From NCBI GenBank assembly GCA_007922195.1, contig ML682005.1:28321183-28385182 (forward strand): a stretch of DNA of 64,000 nt, written 5' to 3'. The stretch is from Podocnemis expansa. Lineage: Eukaryota > Chordata > Testudines > Podocnemididae. Position numbers and translations under genes: made by a program. Shown here piece after piece: positions 24,917-35,441 of this stretch (positions within the stretch are counted from its first letter, which is position 1; each line of letters opens with the position of its first letter). The notes beneath the pieces are model-generated. The model was given only the letters and a program-made list of their open reading frames with translations. It searched no databases and was not told where the DNA came from.

Positions 24917-25013
24917 AAGCATAAACTGTGAAATGTATTAGAAAATAAAGGTTTTAATGCCAATTATCATTAAAAACCTTATTTTCAAAAGCCCTTCACA
25001 GTTTATTCATGCT
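24917..25013. other. 97-nt imperfect stem-loop
   Basis: AGCATAAACTGTGAA pairs with TTCACAGTTTATTCATGCT, and GAAAATAAAGGTTTTAATG pairs with CATTAAAAACCTTATTTTC, around an 8-nt loop at 24960-24967. There is an internal bulge of seven to eight bases. It does not match the repeat families I recognise. It may be a decayed MITE, a conserved element or a structured RNA. Confidence 0.5.
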
Positions 25014-26898
25014 GCGAAGTGCTTCTCATCCTCGAAACTCTCAGACTGCAGACTGAGCAAAATGGGTGCAATTTTCTTTTAATTGTTTTGAACACCATGT
25101 GTGAAAGAACGTGACAGAATGCAAATTGCTTATAGAAAATGTAAGAGTGAGAGAAGGTTGCAGCATTTTGTGGCAGCTCTTATGGAGAAGTGAAAGGGAT
25201 AGGACATGTTAGCTTTTTGTTGACAAGTCATAAGATAAAGCCAAGCAAGCCTTTAATTTTAATGAGATGCATGCTTCTATGTGTAGCATAATCTGTTGCA
25301 ATGAACAAGGCACAACTCTTGTTGAGAGTCTCAGAAATAGCCTGATATTTGTTTGGGTGTGGTGAATGAACTTTTACCATTAGCACTGGTTCCCCTGTGT
25401 CAGTTTCCAGTGTACTGACAGAACATTTTGAGGAAGCTCATTTTGCTACTTCTACTGTAGCTGCTCAGAGAATATGAGGCATCATGATATAAGCAGTACT
25501 GAGCTAACAGACTGGAGGTGCTATGAATTCCTCCCTGTCTTTCCAAGTAGGGAGGCAGCTGAAGAGAGATTGACATTCAGAAGTCAGAATAGATAAGAAA
25601 TATTGTTCTCAATGGAACTGTAGAGAGCTATGAAATCATTATCGTATGATTCTGCAGTAGCTAATGCATGTGTCATGGCATCATATAGCATGCAGTGACA
25701 TTGTGCCAAAATGAAGTAGTTGATTTATGTAAATTTTTTAGTAATTGGACACCAGATTATTATTTTGTGGTTCTCTGACAATATTCAGCTCTATCTTAGT
25801 AGCTCTGCAAAGTAAAGCACTGAGACAATATAGAGCTAATGGAACAAGCGTGCCATTGTAACAGTAGGACATAATCCTATCAACAAATCTGCCTTTCCAC
25901 TTATGAAAATATACTACTTCACAACTAATAATTATAAGTGGTCATTGTGAGGTTTACTTAGTATGAAGACCAGGTGCTTATTGCTCATGGGGTTTCAAGA
26001 TCAAAACTACTATCCCTATATAGTACTTCACCTGCTTTGACAAGTATAGCCTGATTTCTGTAGCTCTACTCTGCAGAGCAGAGAGGTCAGGTTTGTTGGA
26101 AAGCCTCTAATGATCTGACAAAAATTCTCAGCTAGAGTTTAAATAGAAATTCCCCTAGGATATTTTGACATTGCATTATTATTGCATTCCTTTCCACAGA
26201 TGTTCCAACATCAAATTAATATAATTTGGTTTGTGGGGAGGAAGTGGGGTAAGAGTCTGCTCAAAATGGGCTTTGGCTCTCCTTGAGCATTACAGAATTT
26301 TATTGTTATTTGTTTTCTATCACATCTTTCTTTCTCTTGTCCTTTTTCATGTCTCCAGACATGGGATTCTGGGCACCTCTTGACAGCATCACTTTGCTTT
26401 CACCGACCTTGAGTTCTCTTTTCCATGTACCTGCGTTTTTTTCCTCTGGGTCCAACAATGCAAAATGACAAAGGACTCCAATTCTCATTGCCTTCAGCTA
26501 TGGGAACTCCTGGCTGGTGTAAACAACAGTACCCTCTCTGTGGGTGAAATTCACTAACGCTCATAGGCCATCACCAAGACATGCATACAGTTTAAGCCTG
26601 GCACTGAGCTGCACAGAGAACTGCTGGATGCATGAAAAGAACACACTATTCATCTTAGAAGAAGTGTCTCAAAATCAGTCCTACATAAGCTACACTGGAG
26701 GGAGGCCACTGGTGGACCAGAAGGCATGTACATTTATGCAGAATTAAACAACTTCCCAACAGGTCAAGAAACTAGCTCAGAGGGACTACAGTCACTCGAA
26801 TGGAAAGGAGCTTCAGCCTAGGTGCCAGGTTTCAAAACGGGTTATACAAGCCAGATTTGCAAAAGGGATTCAGGCACTGCAATGATTATAAATTTTAT
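25014..26898. other. Unique A+T-rich intergenic stretch
   Basis: I see no recognisable repeat or gene. The frames at 26283-26468 and 26544-26747 are featureless. Confidence 0.4.
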
Positions 26899-27425
26899 TT
26901 CCAAAGGGGCAGCCATGTTAGTCTAGTAAAGCAAAAACAAACACACCAAAAAACCAAAAAAAAAAAAACCAAACCAAAACACAAAACAAAACAAAAACAA
27001 AACAAAAACCCACCAAGGAGTCTTGTGGCACTTAAAGACTAACAGATTTATTTATTGCATGAGCTTTCGTGGGAGAATAGCCCACTTCGTCAGATGCTTT
27101 GAAGAGGGAGAACTTACAGAATTGAATGAAAATAAATGCAGGGGAGTGTAAGACATGGGATCAGGTCACACTGCAACAGCAAATCAGAGCATTTGTAAGG
27201 ATTCAGACCCTCTGTGTGCAGTTTCCTTGAGTATGAATCCTTACAAATGCTCTGATTTGCTGTTGCAGTGTGACCTGATCCCATGTCTTACACTCCCCTG
27301 CATTTATTTTCATTCAATTCTGTAAGTTCTCCCTCTTCAAAGCATCTGACGAAGTGGGCTATTCTCCCACGAAAGCTCATGCAATAAATAAATCTGTTAG
27401 TCATTAAGTGCCACAAGACTCCTTG
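26899..27425. mobile_element. Fold-back repeat copy with near-perfect 192-bp palindrome
   Basis: The outer end TTTCCAAAGGGGCAGCCATG and an A-rich (AAAAC-type) stretch at 26935-27010 precede the palindrome. The left arm is 27014-27205, the spacer 27206-27233 and the right arm 27234-27425. The arms are equal in length and I find one mismatch (27036 against 27403). Each arm runs from CAAGGAGTCTTGTGGCACTT through GCATGAGCTTTCGTGGGAGA to AATGCAGGGGAGTGTAAGAC and GCAAATCAGAGCATTTGT. This is the longest and best preserved copy in the window. No clear flanking duplication was found. Confidence 0.85.
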
Positions 27426-27604
27426 CTTTACATACTTAAGGTGTCTTGCCACCTCCAGGGACAGGCTCAGCCCCAGATTCTTGAAACAATGTTCAGAGTG
27501 AGATGAGTGCGTAAGAATGGAATCCAGACAATCTTGCACACTGATCAGGGACCTATCTTGGCCAATAAGAAATTCCAAGGAGGGGTGGGTTACAGGACCC
27601 ATTC

Positions 27605-28130
27605 ATGAAAAGGAAGTAGGTGCTTAAAATCCAGAAGGAGGAGGTGAGTCTTTGTTTAGCATACAAACCTATAAGCCCTCTCCTGATCTAAAGCATCCAA
27701 ACTAAGTCAGTCCCTTTTCCAAACAGAAGAGGAGAATCTGCTGCTGCTTACCCTAGTAACTGATAGCTCTGTGATGTGAGACCTCCAGGTTTATCCCTCC
27801 CTCCCCAATTCATGATAGGACACGAGATTTGAACTTGGGTCTCCCTCCACTTTAGGTGAGTGCCCTAGCTGTGGGTTATAGAGTCATTATTGCTCCCTCT
27901 ATAGTCCATTTATCAAAAGTGGAATAGCTTCAACAAGAGGGATTGCAAGACTCTGGCCCGTGAATGCCTCCATGTCCCTGTGGCTAGAGCACTCTTGCAG
28001 AACGTGAGAGAACCAAGTTTAGATTTCTTCTCCACATCAATCAGAATGAAGAACCGACACGGTCTCTCTCACATCCCTAGTGAGTTCTAATCACTGAGCT
28101 AAATGTTATAACCAGGTGGCCCTCTCATCT
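27605..28130. repeat. Composite repeat with tRNA-like modules in both orientations
   Basis: Minus-strand tRNA-like words lie at 27821-27893 (complement of TTTGAACTTGGGTCTC next to GAGTGCCCTAGC). Plus-strand words lie at 27975-28033 (TGGCTAGAGCACTC, then AAGTTTAGATTTC). A further minus-strand A-box-like word (complement of TCTAATCACTGAGCTAAA) lies at 28085-28105. These resemble pol III A and B boxes, but no full cloverleaf is formed. The same arrangement recurs at 50042-50178 and 50845-51160. Confidence 0.5.
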
Positions 28131-28353
28131 CTTCTTCCATGTACACTGCGGGGATTTAAGTCTGATCTGAAAATGCCTACCAGGTTGGGGCCTGCATGTG
28201 AAATAGCTAGAGTCATGCCAAGTTTGAAGATCCAGAAGGAGGTCTTGGTGTGAACACACAGCCTGGTACAACTGTGTGCAAGTTAACTGGCAGATTCTTA
28301 GGAAGCTAAGGACATTCAGCTCAGACTTAGGCAGCAGGTGAATGAGAGTTTTG

Positions 28354-28566
28354 AAGATCTCAAACAAACAAAGTGTCCTGTGGCACTTAAAGACTAAAAA
28401 ATTTATTATTCACATGAGCTTTTGTCTGAGAAAAATCCCCCTTTGTCAGATGCTTTAAAGATGGGGGAACTTACAGAATGCAAGGAAAACAAATGCATGG
28501 AGTTGTAAGTTATGGGAGCAGGTCACACTGTAACAGCAAATCAAAGCAGTTGTTAAGATTCAAACA
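28354..28566. mobile_element. Half copy of the fold-back repeat, tentative 12-13-bp duplication
   Basis: Positions 28367-28554 correspond to a single arm of the 27014 palindrome: GTCCTGTGGCACTTAAAGAC, CACATGAGCTTTTGTC, AGGTCACACTGTAACAGCAA. The flanks AAGATCTCAAACA (28354-28366) and AAGATTCAAACA (28555-28566) match except for one missing base. Confidence 0.6.
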
Positions 28567-31500
28567 CTGGGGAACAGCCTATAGAGGAAGATGAGGTCAA
28601 ATCACCTGTTGTACAGAAAAGAAAAAAAATCCAAAGTCCTTGAACTTGAAGATCTAGCCCCACAAGTTCATCTCTTGTACTCACATGGATCCTCAGTACC
28701 TGGGGCTTTGTGTGAGTGGAATGAATTTCTTTTTCTTTCTTTTTTTTTTTTTTGGTTGGTCTTGCAATCCACAGGGTGTTTTTCAATTACAATATCAGAA
28801 CTATTATGGTGTTCACTTACACTTTCTTCTTTCTGAGTTTCCTGGTCAACATGCATGGCGGGGGTTTGGGGGGGGGGGAAATACAGCCATCAGCAAGGAC
28901 TAAAAAAAGAAAGGGAAGTGACTTACTTCTTTTTCCCTACCAAAGCTATCAGTCATAAAGTATGCATGTTCATGGTCAATTTGGTTTCTAAGTAGTTGGC
29001 ATTGTATAAAAAAGGACAAATCAATGTAGTGTTTGTAATACTAATATTTCCTGTCACTTTGGCTTGATGCCATTTTAAGTACTAGTTAGAAAATAGTTTT
29101 CATGGCCTTTTGATTGAGAGTGTTTATATGTCCAGTGGTAATAGAAGGTTCTGAGTATATGTTGCTCATTGTGATTGTTTTAAAAGCTACATGGCTGTAA
29201 AATGAATGTCCAAATAATCCCTGTTTTAGTTTGCACAGTGGGGCATATCCCATAACCTTTCAGGTAATGAAGGGATTCAAAACCTTGAGGTGGGATGGGG
29301 GGGGAAGGAGGGGAGAGGGAGAAAGGGTCTGCAAAGAAAGATTGCTGGAGAAAGAGATGCATTAAAAAGACAAGGGAAATAGAAATGTGAAGAATTTCTA
29401 AGTTGGTTGATATGGCTGACAGCAAAATTTCTCTCTCTTCCCTGTAAGGCACTGATTACGTGTTTTTTTGTATCTAGTGGGTAGTGCCCGAGTGCCAAGA
29501 AAGGACTTTTGAACTGATTTCCTTGTTGACCAAAATAATCCATTATTGTCAGACTTCCTATGCTAGATTACCCAAAGGAGTGGCCACACACTGCTGGGAT
29601 GAATTAGACATGAGAAAAGGTGTGGCAGAGGAAAGGGGGATTAAAAAAAACAGTGGACATGTTTCTTCCAAATAAAGCCACGTCATAATGCTCCCACGCA
29701 TACTGTGAAACACCCTGTTTTATTACACACAAGCAAGAGATGCAAGTGGGTTCCCATACAGCATCCACTGGCATTATTTGCATGTTTATTAGAAACCCTG
29801 ACTGAGACATTCCCGTTATGCTTGACACTTTAATTACACACACCCCACATTGACACCATTAGGGTTTCAAAGTCAAGCACTCAGAAGTTAGGAAATGCCA
29901 AGCAACCTGAATTTACCATCCTTGTGCATATGCATTTTGATAAAAGTCTTTAATTACATAATCACCTACTATTGTTTTCCAAAAGCCCCCTGTATCCTTC
30001 AGTGAGCAGCTAGTCAACATTTTGTTTTCTTTATTCATTGTGTGGCCTTTTGCCTTATTGATTGCATGCTATTCAAATGCTGCTCTGAAGGCAAAATTAA
30101 AAAAATTCTTATGAGCTTTTTGCCTTTTTTTTTTTTTAAATGAGGCTCACCACTCTGGTATGGGTGTTCCACAAACAATCTATCTTCACAACATACCAGT
30201 GAGATTGAGGAGGGTAAAAAGTTTCCAGTAATTTCAGATGCCCACTCAGAGCTATCTAGCTCTTGATTTCTCAGAGTATTAAGCCTTATGTTGTGTTTAA
30301 TATGTTCAAAGCATAGCTATCATTGACATCAGAGGCAGCTGAGAGTGCTCAGAACTTCTATAAATCAGACTCCAGGACAAACTGGGCACCGAGAACAAGT
30401 GACAAGAGAACAAAAAACAAAAGAACCCACACAACTAGCAGCTTTCTTTGAAAAGTTCATTCAAGTGACTTTCCCAGCGTCAAAGAAACTTTGTGACAGA
30501 ACCAGGGACAGAAGCTAGATTCCCCCAGGCTATGTTCAGTGGCCTTGATCAAGAGACCACCTTTCCTAACAATATCCATTTATTGTGCTCCTTCCAAATT
30601 CTATTTACTTCAGTCATCGCATCATTCCTCATGCCACCCTGATTCATCCCCAGAACAGGTCCCAGTGACTGAGTATATGGGGAAGAAGAAAATACAAGAT
30701 TATGGAATTAAATGTTGTAACATAATGCATATGCATAAAGTTGGCTGAATTAAGATTGCACAGAAATCCCCAAGATAGGCATTTCTTAACTTCTGAATGC
30801 TTGATCTTGTTTCTTTGCAATAATGTTCCTATGAAGTAGTCATATTTTTTAAAGCCCCCTCCCCCAAAAAATTGGATATTCCATCATGTAGCATTTGATG
30901 TTCCATGATGCATCAAACACCAGTATTGGAATCATTAGAGTCACTCCACTTACCACTGCTACTTGAGCAAAGGGAGTAACGGAAGCTGCACTAAGTTATC
31001 CTTTTGGGATCAGTAACAGAGGGGGATTAAAAGGTTGATGATAAAGAAACTGGAGGGGGGGGGGTCTGCAAATTTAGATTCCATGCCAGGCTCTGGACAG
31101 GTGTGCTGTAATGGGGTGAAATACTGTGTGCCATTTTTCCCCACCCGCTCCAAAAACTCTTGGCTGCTTCATCTCTGTCCCCTCTAACCAACCTCACTTC
31201 TTTCTCTCCCTTGGCTTTCTGTTCCAGTTTCACCCACTTCCCTCTCTGTTTAATTCTGGTCCACTCTATCTGCTTCCACCTCCAGTCTCCTCACACTTCT
31301 TCCAGGCTCCTTTTCACAGGCTATTACCCTCACCCAGACAGGCTTTTGTTCCTTATGCATTTAAATCAGGCAGTGACTCCTTCATAGTGACTATGTCCAC
31401 TGAGAGCAGAAAACTGAAATTGCCAGCCCTCTGTTCTGTTGCTTGGCGCTGGCTCAGTTTTGATAGGCCAGAGCTGTAATTACATGGAAATTCTCTCCAC

Positions 31501-31864
31501 CCTGAAGCATGCTCAGTACCATCAGAATCCTTAGAGATTTGAGCTGCAAAGTTCTAGCAGTCCACTCATCCATGGCAAACAGATTTTTCAAAAGGCTTTT
31601 AACTCAGCTGTGTTCAGACAAGTTTTCATAGGGATGGCAAAAGGCACATCTCTGACTAAATCAATTGCTCATCCTTTCAAACCTGAGTGCTTTTCAGGAG
31701 AAACATCAGGGTTTTGTTGTTGTTTTTTAAAGGGAGATATGGGTGTTTCTCTCAGATCTCATTCTTGGAAACAACTGAACTTAATAGGTGGTGCTATCAG
31801 CACTAGCTATTAAAAGAGATAGTTAGAAATAGTATAAACATCTGAGGTGGGTAAGGGTGGAACA
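28567..31864. other. Gene-free intergenic stretch
   Basis: Homopolymer runs occur at 28738-28754 (T), 28869-28878 (G) and 31057-31064 (G). A weak MIR-like remnant may lie near 30460-30525. The 117-codon frame at 31126-31479 lies in C+T-rich sequence and has no domain. Confidence 0.4.
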
Positions 31865-31930
31865 GGAATCCAAGCCATAGAAATTAAGTGATTTGCCCAA
31901 AGTCACACAGGAATTCAAAAGCAAGGCCAA
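31865..31930 (-). repeat. MIR-like SINE core fragment
   Basis: AAGTGATTTGCCCAAAGTCA followed by CACAGGAATTC and AATAGAACC matches the conserved core of MIR-type SINEs as I know it, read on the minus strand. It lies just left of the hAT element at 31970. Confidence 0.6.
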
Positions 31931-31961
31931 AAATAGAACCTATTGAACAAGTATTTTATCC

Positions 31962-32635
31962 AACTAGACCAGTGGTTCTCATCCTGTAGCCTGTGGGCCA
32001 AAATTGGACCTGCTGCTCCTCTTCCACCAGCTGTGGAAGGGAGTCACTCCTTAAGGACCCAGGCAGAGGATTTTGGCAGATATAATGCGGATATCCGCAG
32101 GACTCTAGCTCTGTGCAGATAAAAATATGTGGATCTGTATCCGATCTGCATCCACAAGAAATGGCCCACAGATATCCATGTTGTATCCGCAGATGCGGAT
32201 ATCCGCGGATTTTCAGGGCTCTAGCTATGGGGCTACACAACTGGTGCAGGCTCTTTTCTTCAGCAAAATCAGCACTCTTTCTCCCACTAGCTATAGCAGA
32301 GAGCACAGCAAAGGGCTCCACTTGGTACATAGGCACTGGGGACTCTGCTTGAGTCAGAGGGAAGGGACTGATCTTCGGGTTTCCCTGGCTGCAAAAGGGA
32401 GCCACTTCCTAGAGACCTAGGTGGAGTGTACAGACCTACAGGATGTGTGTGATTTGCTTGTTGCTGCTGGGTGGAAAGGAAATCAGCAAGGAGGCAGCCT
32501 CCTACCTGAACTCCTTCCATCTGGCTGAACTGTGTGTATGTGTGTGGGAGTGGGGGAGAAAAACGGGCAATACTGCTAGTGGAGATTGGCCCTTCAGAGT
32601 TATAAAAAGGATATCTGTGGTCCACTGCACTAGAC
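31962..32635. mobile_element. hAT-type non-autonomous element, 658 bp
   Basis: The element at 31970-32627 starts CAGTGGTTCTCATCC and ends GGATATCTGTGGTCCACTG. The flanks AACTAGAC (31962-31969) and CACTAGAC (32628-32635) match at seven of eight positions, as expected for an older hAT insertion. Two perfect 12-bp palindromes GCGGATATCCGC lie inside at 32087-32098 and 32195-32206. A 149-codon minus-strand frame inside is not a transposase. Confidence 0.75.
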
Positions 32636-33092
32636 TGTGCTTTTATCATTTTCATCTAAAATGTTATCTGTGCTTTTTACTAATGATTGCCTAGGGGATC
32701 AAGTGCCTCACAAGTCCCAGAGAGTCTTGTTTTATAAAACTAAACCAATTAAAATACCCATACTGACATCAGCTTTGATACAAAATGTGGAAATGCTTCA
32801 TTGTACTAAAACAGAGTTGAAGATTTGCTTTTAGAAAAGAAGTTATTTTTGTACACAAAGTTTCAACAAAAATATATGCTCTTGGGGATGAAAAGGTGAC
32901 TATGTTTCAATTGCCATGTAATCTAGTAATCTCCGAAATGCCTTTTTTGTCATTGTGTTGTAAGTGACCACACTGTGTTTCTAAAAAATGATTCAATATC
33001 TAAACAAATAATTCTAAATAGTTCATTTTAATGTAATGAATATTAACAAGATCATTCACAACTGAACCATACTCATTTAAGCCAAGGAAGTC
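32636..33092. other. Unassigned A+T-rich sequence
   Basis: I see nothing recognisable. Confidence 0.45.
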
Positions 33093-33391
33093 TAAGAGTA
33101 TGTCTACACTGGAGGCACCATTAAGTCGACCTTGTTAAAGCTGACTTAGAGAGTCCACACTGAAAACTCCTGTCAACTGTCTGCACCACACTGGCAGGTG
33201 CTAGGTGGACCCTTCCTGGTGGTCATGAATTCTGGGAGTGGGCCTGGAAGCCAATTAGGTCAACTTAAGGGCTTTCCCTGTCTACATTGGTTTAAGTTGA
33301 CTTAATAAAAGCCCAGTGTGGCTGCAGGAGTCTGTAGGTTGACTTAACCTTCCTTAGGTTGACCTAAGGCTCCAGCGTAGATGTACCCTAA
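33093..33391. mobile_element. PIF/Harbinger-like MITE, 293 bp, TAA duplication
   Basis: The element at 33096-33388 starts GAGTATGTCTACACTGGA and ends TCCAGCGTAGATGTACCC, 18-bp terminal inverted repeats with four transitions. A TAA duplication flanks it at 33093-33095 and 33389-33391, the TWA target expected for PIF/Harbinger. Internal GTCGACC/GGTCAAC-like words extend the inverted symmetry. Confidence 0.75.
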
Positions 33392-33576
33392 GTTAGGGTA
33401 GCTTATCGCAAACATCCAAGGAAATTTATTCTGGCATGTTTCAAGGATACCAGAAAATTAGTTCACTTTCAAGAATTTAAATTTATTTCATCTTCAACAT
33501 TTTCAGTCAGGTGGAAGTTTTATCAACAAGAAATTAGGTAAGGTACCAACAAAACAGGAGTTCTAAATTCTTAAAT

Positions 33577-34405
33577 TATGGTTTACACAACAAAGTTAAG
33601 CTTCACTGAATCAACCTAGTTGTGCATGTCTATGTTTAAATTGATCTCCCAGTGCTTTAAGTGCCCTGTTACACTCAAACAGTAAAACCACCTCTCCTAG
33701 CTATGCAAAGTCATGGTTGATGTACATAGGTCAACGCAAGGCATGTACAGACACTTATTTATGTCAATAATGGCGCTCCAGCATCTGTCCCATAATGACC
33801 CACATTGACTGCTCTGATCACCATGGTGAACACCACTGCCTGAGGATAATGGAAACCAATAGCCCCCCTCCTCTTTAAAGCCCAACAAATCTTTATATTT
33901 CCTTTTCAATTTCACAGTCATACAAGGATGCCTATCAGATCTCCATTGTTGAGTGCAACTGCCCAGCTGACCATACTGACTACATGCTCCAGATTTCTTC
34001 TGGGCCTCTGAGGAAAAAAGGCTGTGCAGGCACAGCATTGAACCAGCTGAAGAAACATCAACATACATGAGCCACTTTCTCAAAGAACGCAGGTGAAGGG
34101 GTATGGCCATGCCTAGTAACAATGCCACATGAAAGTCAAGGAGTTGCAGCAGGCATACCAAGATGCCAAGGAGACCAACACCTGATCTGGTGCCAAGCTG
34201 CAAATCTCCAATTTTTACAAAAAGCTACAAGCTATGTTCGAGAGAGACCACGCAAATACTGACAAGGAGTTAAGGAAGCACTTGCTGAGTACATGCACTA
34301 CTAACCCAAGGAGTATCTATGAGCACAAGTGATCAAGTAACTGTGGTAGCTGAATGGCAACAGAACTTGAGTCTACCTATGCTTTGTAGTGTAGATGTGG
34401 CCTAT
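33577..34405 (+). mobile_element. Decayed PIF/Harbinger-like element, about 823 bp
   Basis: The proposed element at 33580-34402 starts GGTTTACACAACAAAG and ends CTTTGTAGTGTAGATGTGGCC. Its terminal inverted repeats are imperfect and share the TCTACACTACAAAG theme. The 3-bp repeat TAT flanks both sides. The interior holds a relic of a Myb/SANT-like protein, a component of Harbinger transposons, which supports the assignment. A 168-codon minus-strand frame at 33697-34203 is the shadow of this relic. Confidence 0.6.
34102..34332 (+). pseudogene. Myb/SANT-like domain relic of a Harbinger transposon
   Basis: In the frame of 34129, the plus strand reads QCHMKVKELQQAYQ, then DAKETNT, a stop codon at 34183-34185, then SGAKLQISNFYKKLQAM. 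This is the order seen in the third helix and following segment of Harbinger-type Myb/SANT-like (MSANTD-like) proteins, where a QC-x-x-K-x-KEL-x-x-AYQ core precedes a short Gly/Ser linker and an F-Y-x-x-L motif. Upstream, GYGHA and two in-frame stops (34114-34119) fit the expected GY/GH segment before QC. Intact proteins of this family bind transposon ends through the trihelix fold. Here the stops, missing N-terminal tryptophan region and absence of a DDE nuclease mean it is dead. The assignment rests on motif recognition only. Confidence 0.6.
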
Positions 34406-34611
34406 GGCTCCACCTTAAAGGGAAAGTTTTAAAGTAGCTCTGTTCCTTAAAAAGGGGGGCTTGAACTTCAGAGTTTGGTACAAATTTCTCCCAGATTTGG
34501 AAGATGTCTTAATCTGACTTTATTTGGTTTTGTTTTCACACTCCTTTTGTATGCAAAGTCTCTGTCAATCAAACCATGAAATGCTCAAATGATTTAGCAC
34601 TGGAACAGTAC

Positions 34612-34846
34612 TTTGCATTCCACAAGTTCCAAAGGGGTAGCCATGTTAGTCTAGGTCAGTAAAAAAACAAAAAAAGACAAGGAATCTTGCAGTACTTTTA
34701 AAGACTAAGAAATAAATCTATGACATGAACTTTCATGGGAGAAAATTGTTGTGATGAAGTGGGATTTTCTCCCATGAAAACTCATGCAATACATTTGTTA
34801 GTATTTATAAGTGCCACAGGACTCTTAGTTTGTTTTGCATTCCACA
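34612..34846. mobile_element. Fold-back repeat copy with 13-bp target duplication
   Basis: TTTGCATTCCACA occurs at 34612-34624 and 34834-34846. Between them lie AGTTCCAAAGGGGTAGCC, GTTAGTCTAGGTC, ACAAGGAATCTTGCAG, a short centre near 34745-34760, and the complementary arm CTCCCATGAAAACTCATGCA to CCACAGGACTC. The outer AAGGGGTAGCC end is on the left only. Confidence 0.8.
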
Positions 34847-35380
34847 GTATGTTTTGCTGAAAAGAGGAAATTTCGAGATAACAGCCATACTAAAAACAGC
34901 CATTTTCCACTCTGCTCAAATTGTGAACTTGGCCAAGTCGAATTTTGACTTCCAGGTAATAAGCATTGTCAACAGAAAATTTCCCCCTTCTTCCTTCGGC
35001 TGTATTCATGCTGCAGAAGAGCCTCTAGTATATGCTTACAATGCTCTGTTCTCACTGAGAAGCAGTTACGATTAACAAGTCTTTATCACACTTCCTTCCC
35101 TTGCCCCCAATCATCCCCACACCAGAGTATTGAAACCTTATAGTAAATGGCAGCATTTCATCTTATTAGAAATATATAATGAAAACACTACATCATCAGC
35201 TTTGCATCTCCAGGAATCTTTATAATGAAACATGTAGGTCTTTTTTTCCTATAGTCAGTCCTTGAGGGTGGCTGACCTTATTAAATTAATATTTTTATGA
35301 ATCAGATTCCTCTAGGGTAAACACATAGCAAGCAAGAAAAATTCAGACCAGAAGTGGAGAGGGAAATCTTAGGTACCTAT
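34847..35380. other. Unassigned A+T-rich sequence
   Basis: An 81-codon frame at 34830-35075 overlaps the end of the fold-back copy and has no domain. I see nothing else. Confidence 0.45.
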
Positions 35381-35441
35381 ATAAGGTAAACCGCAAATAT
35401 CAGGACTGTTCTTATAAAAATCAGGGTATCCGGTCACCCTG
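35381..35441. repeat. Fragment of a 'ggtcaccct' MITE
   Basis: AAATATCAGGACTGTTC and GGTATCCGGTCACCCT correspond to one end of a MITE family I recall from turtle sequence, whose end pairs with AGGGTGACCAGAT. Only this end is present. Confidence 0.5.

Noticed and set aside
27821..28105. tRNA genes
   Set aside because: Only A- and B-box-like words are present; no cloverleaf, anticodon arm or acceptor stem can be formed.
31956..32405. 149-codon minus-strand frame
   Set aside because: It lies almost wholly inside the 31970-32627 hAT element and shows no transposase motif.
33697..34203. 168-codon minus-strand frame
   Set aside because: The recognisable Myb/SANT-like similarity is on the plus strand of the same Harbinger relic; the minus frame is its shadow.
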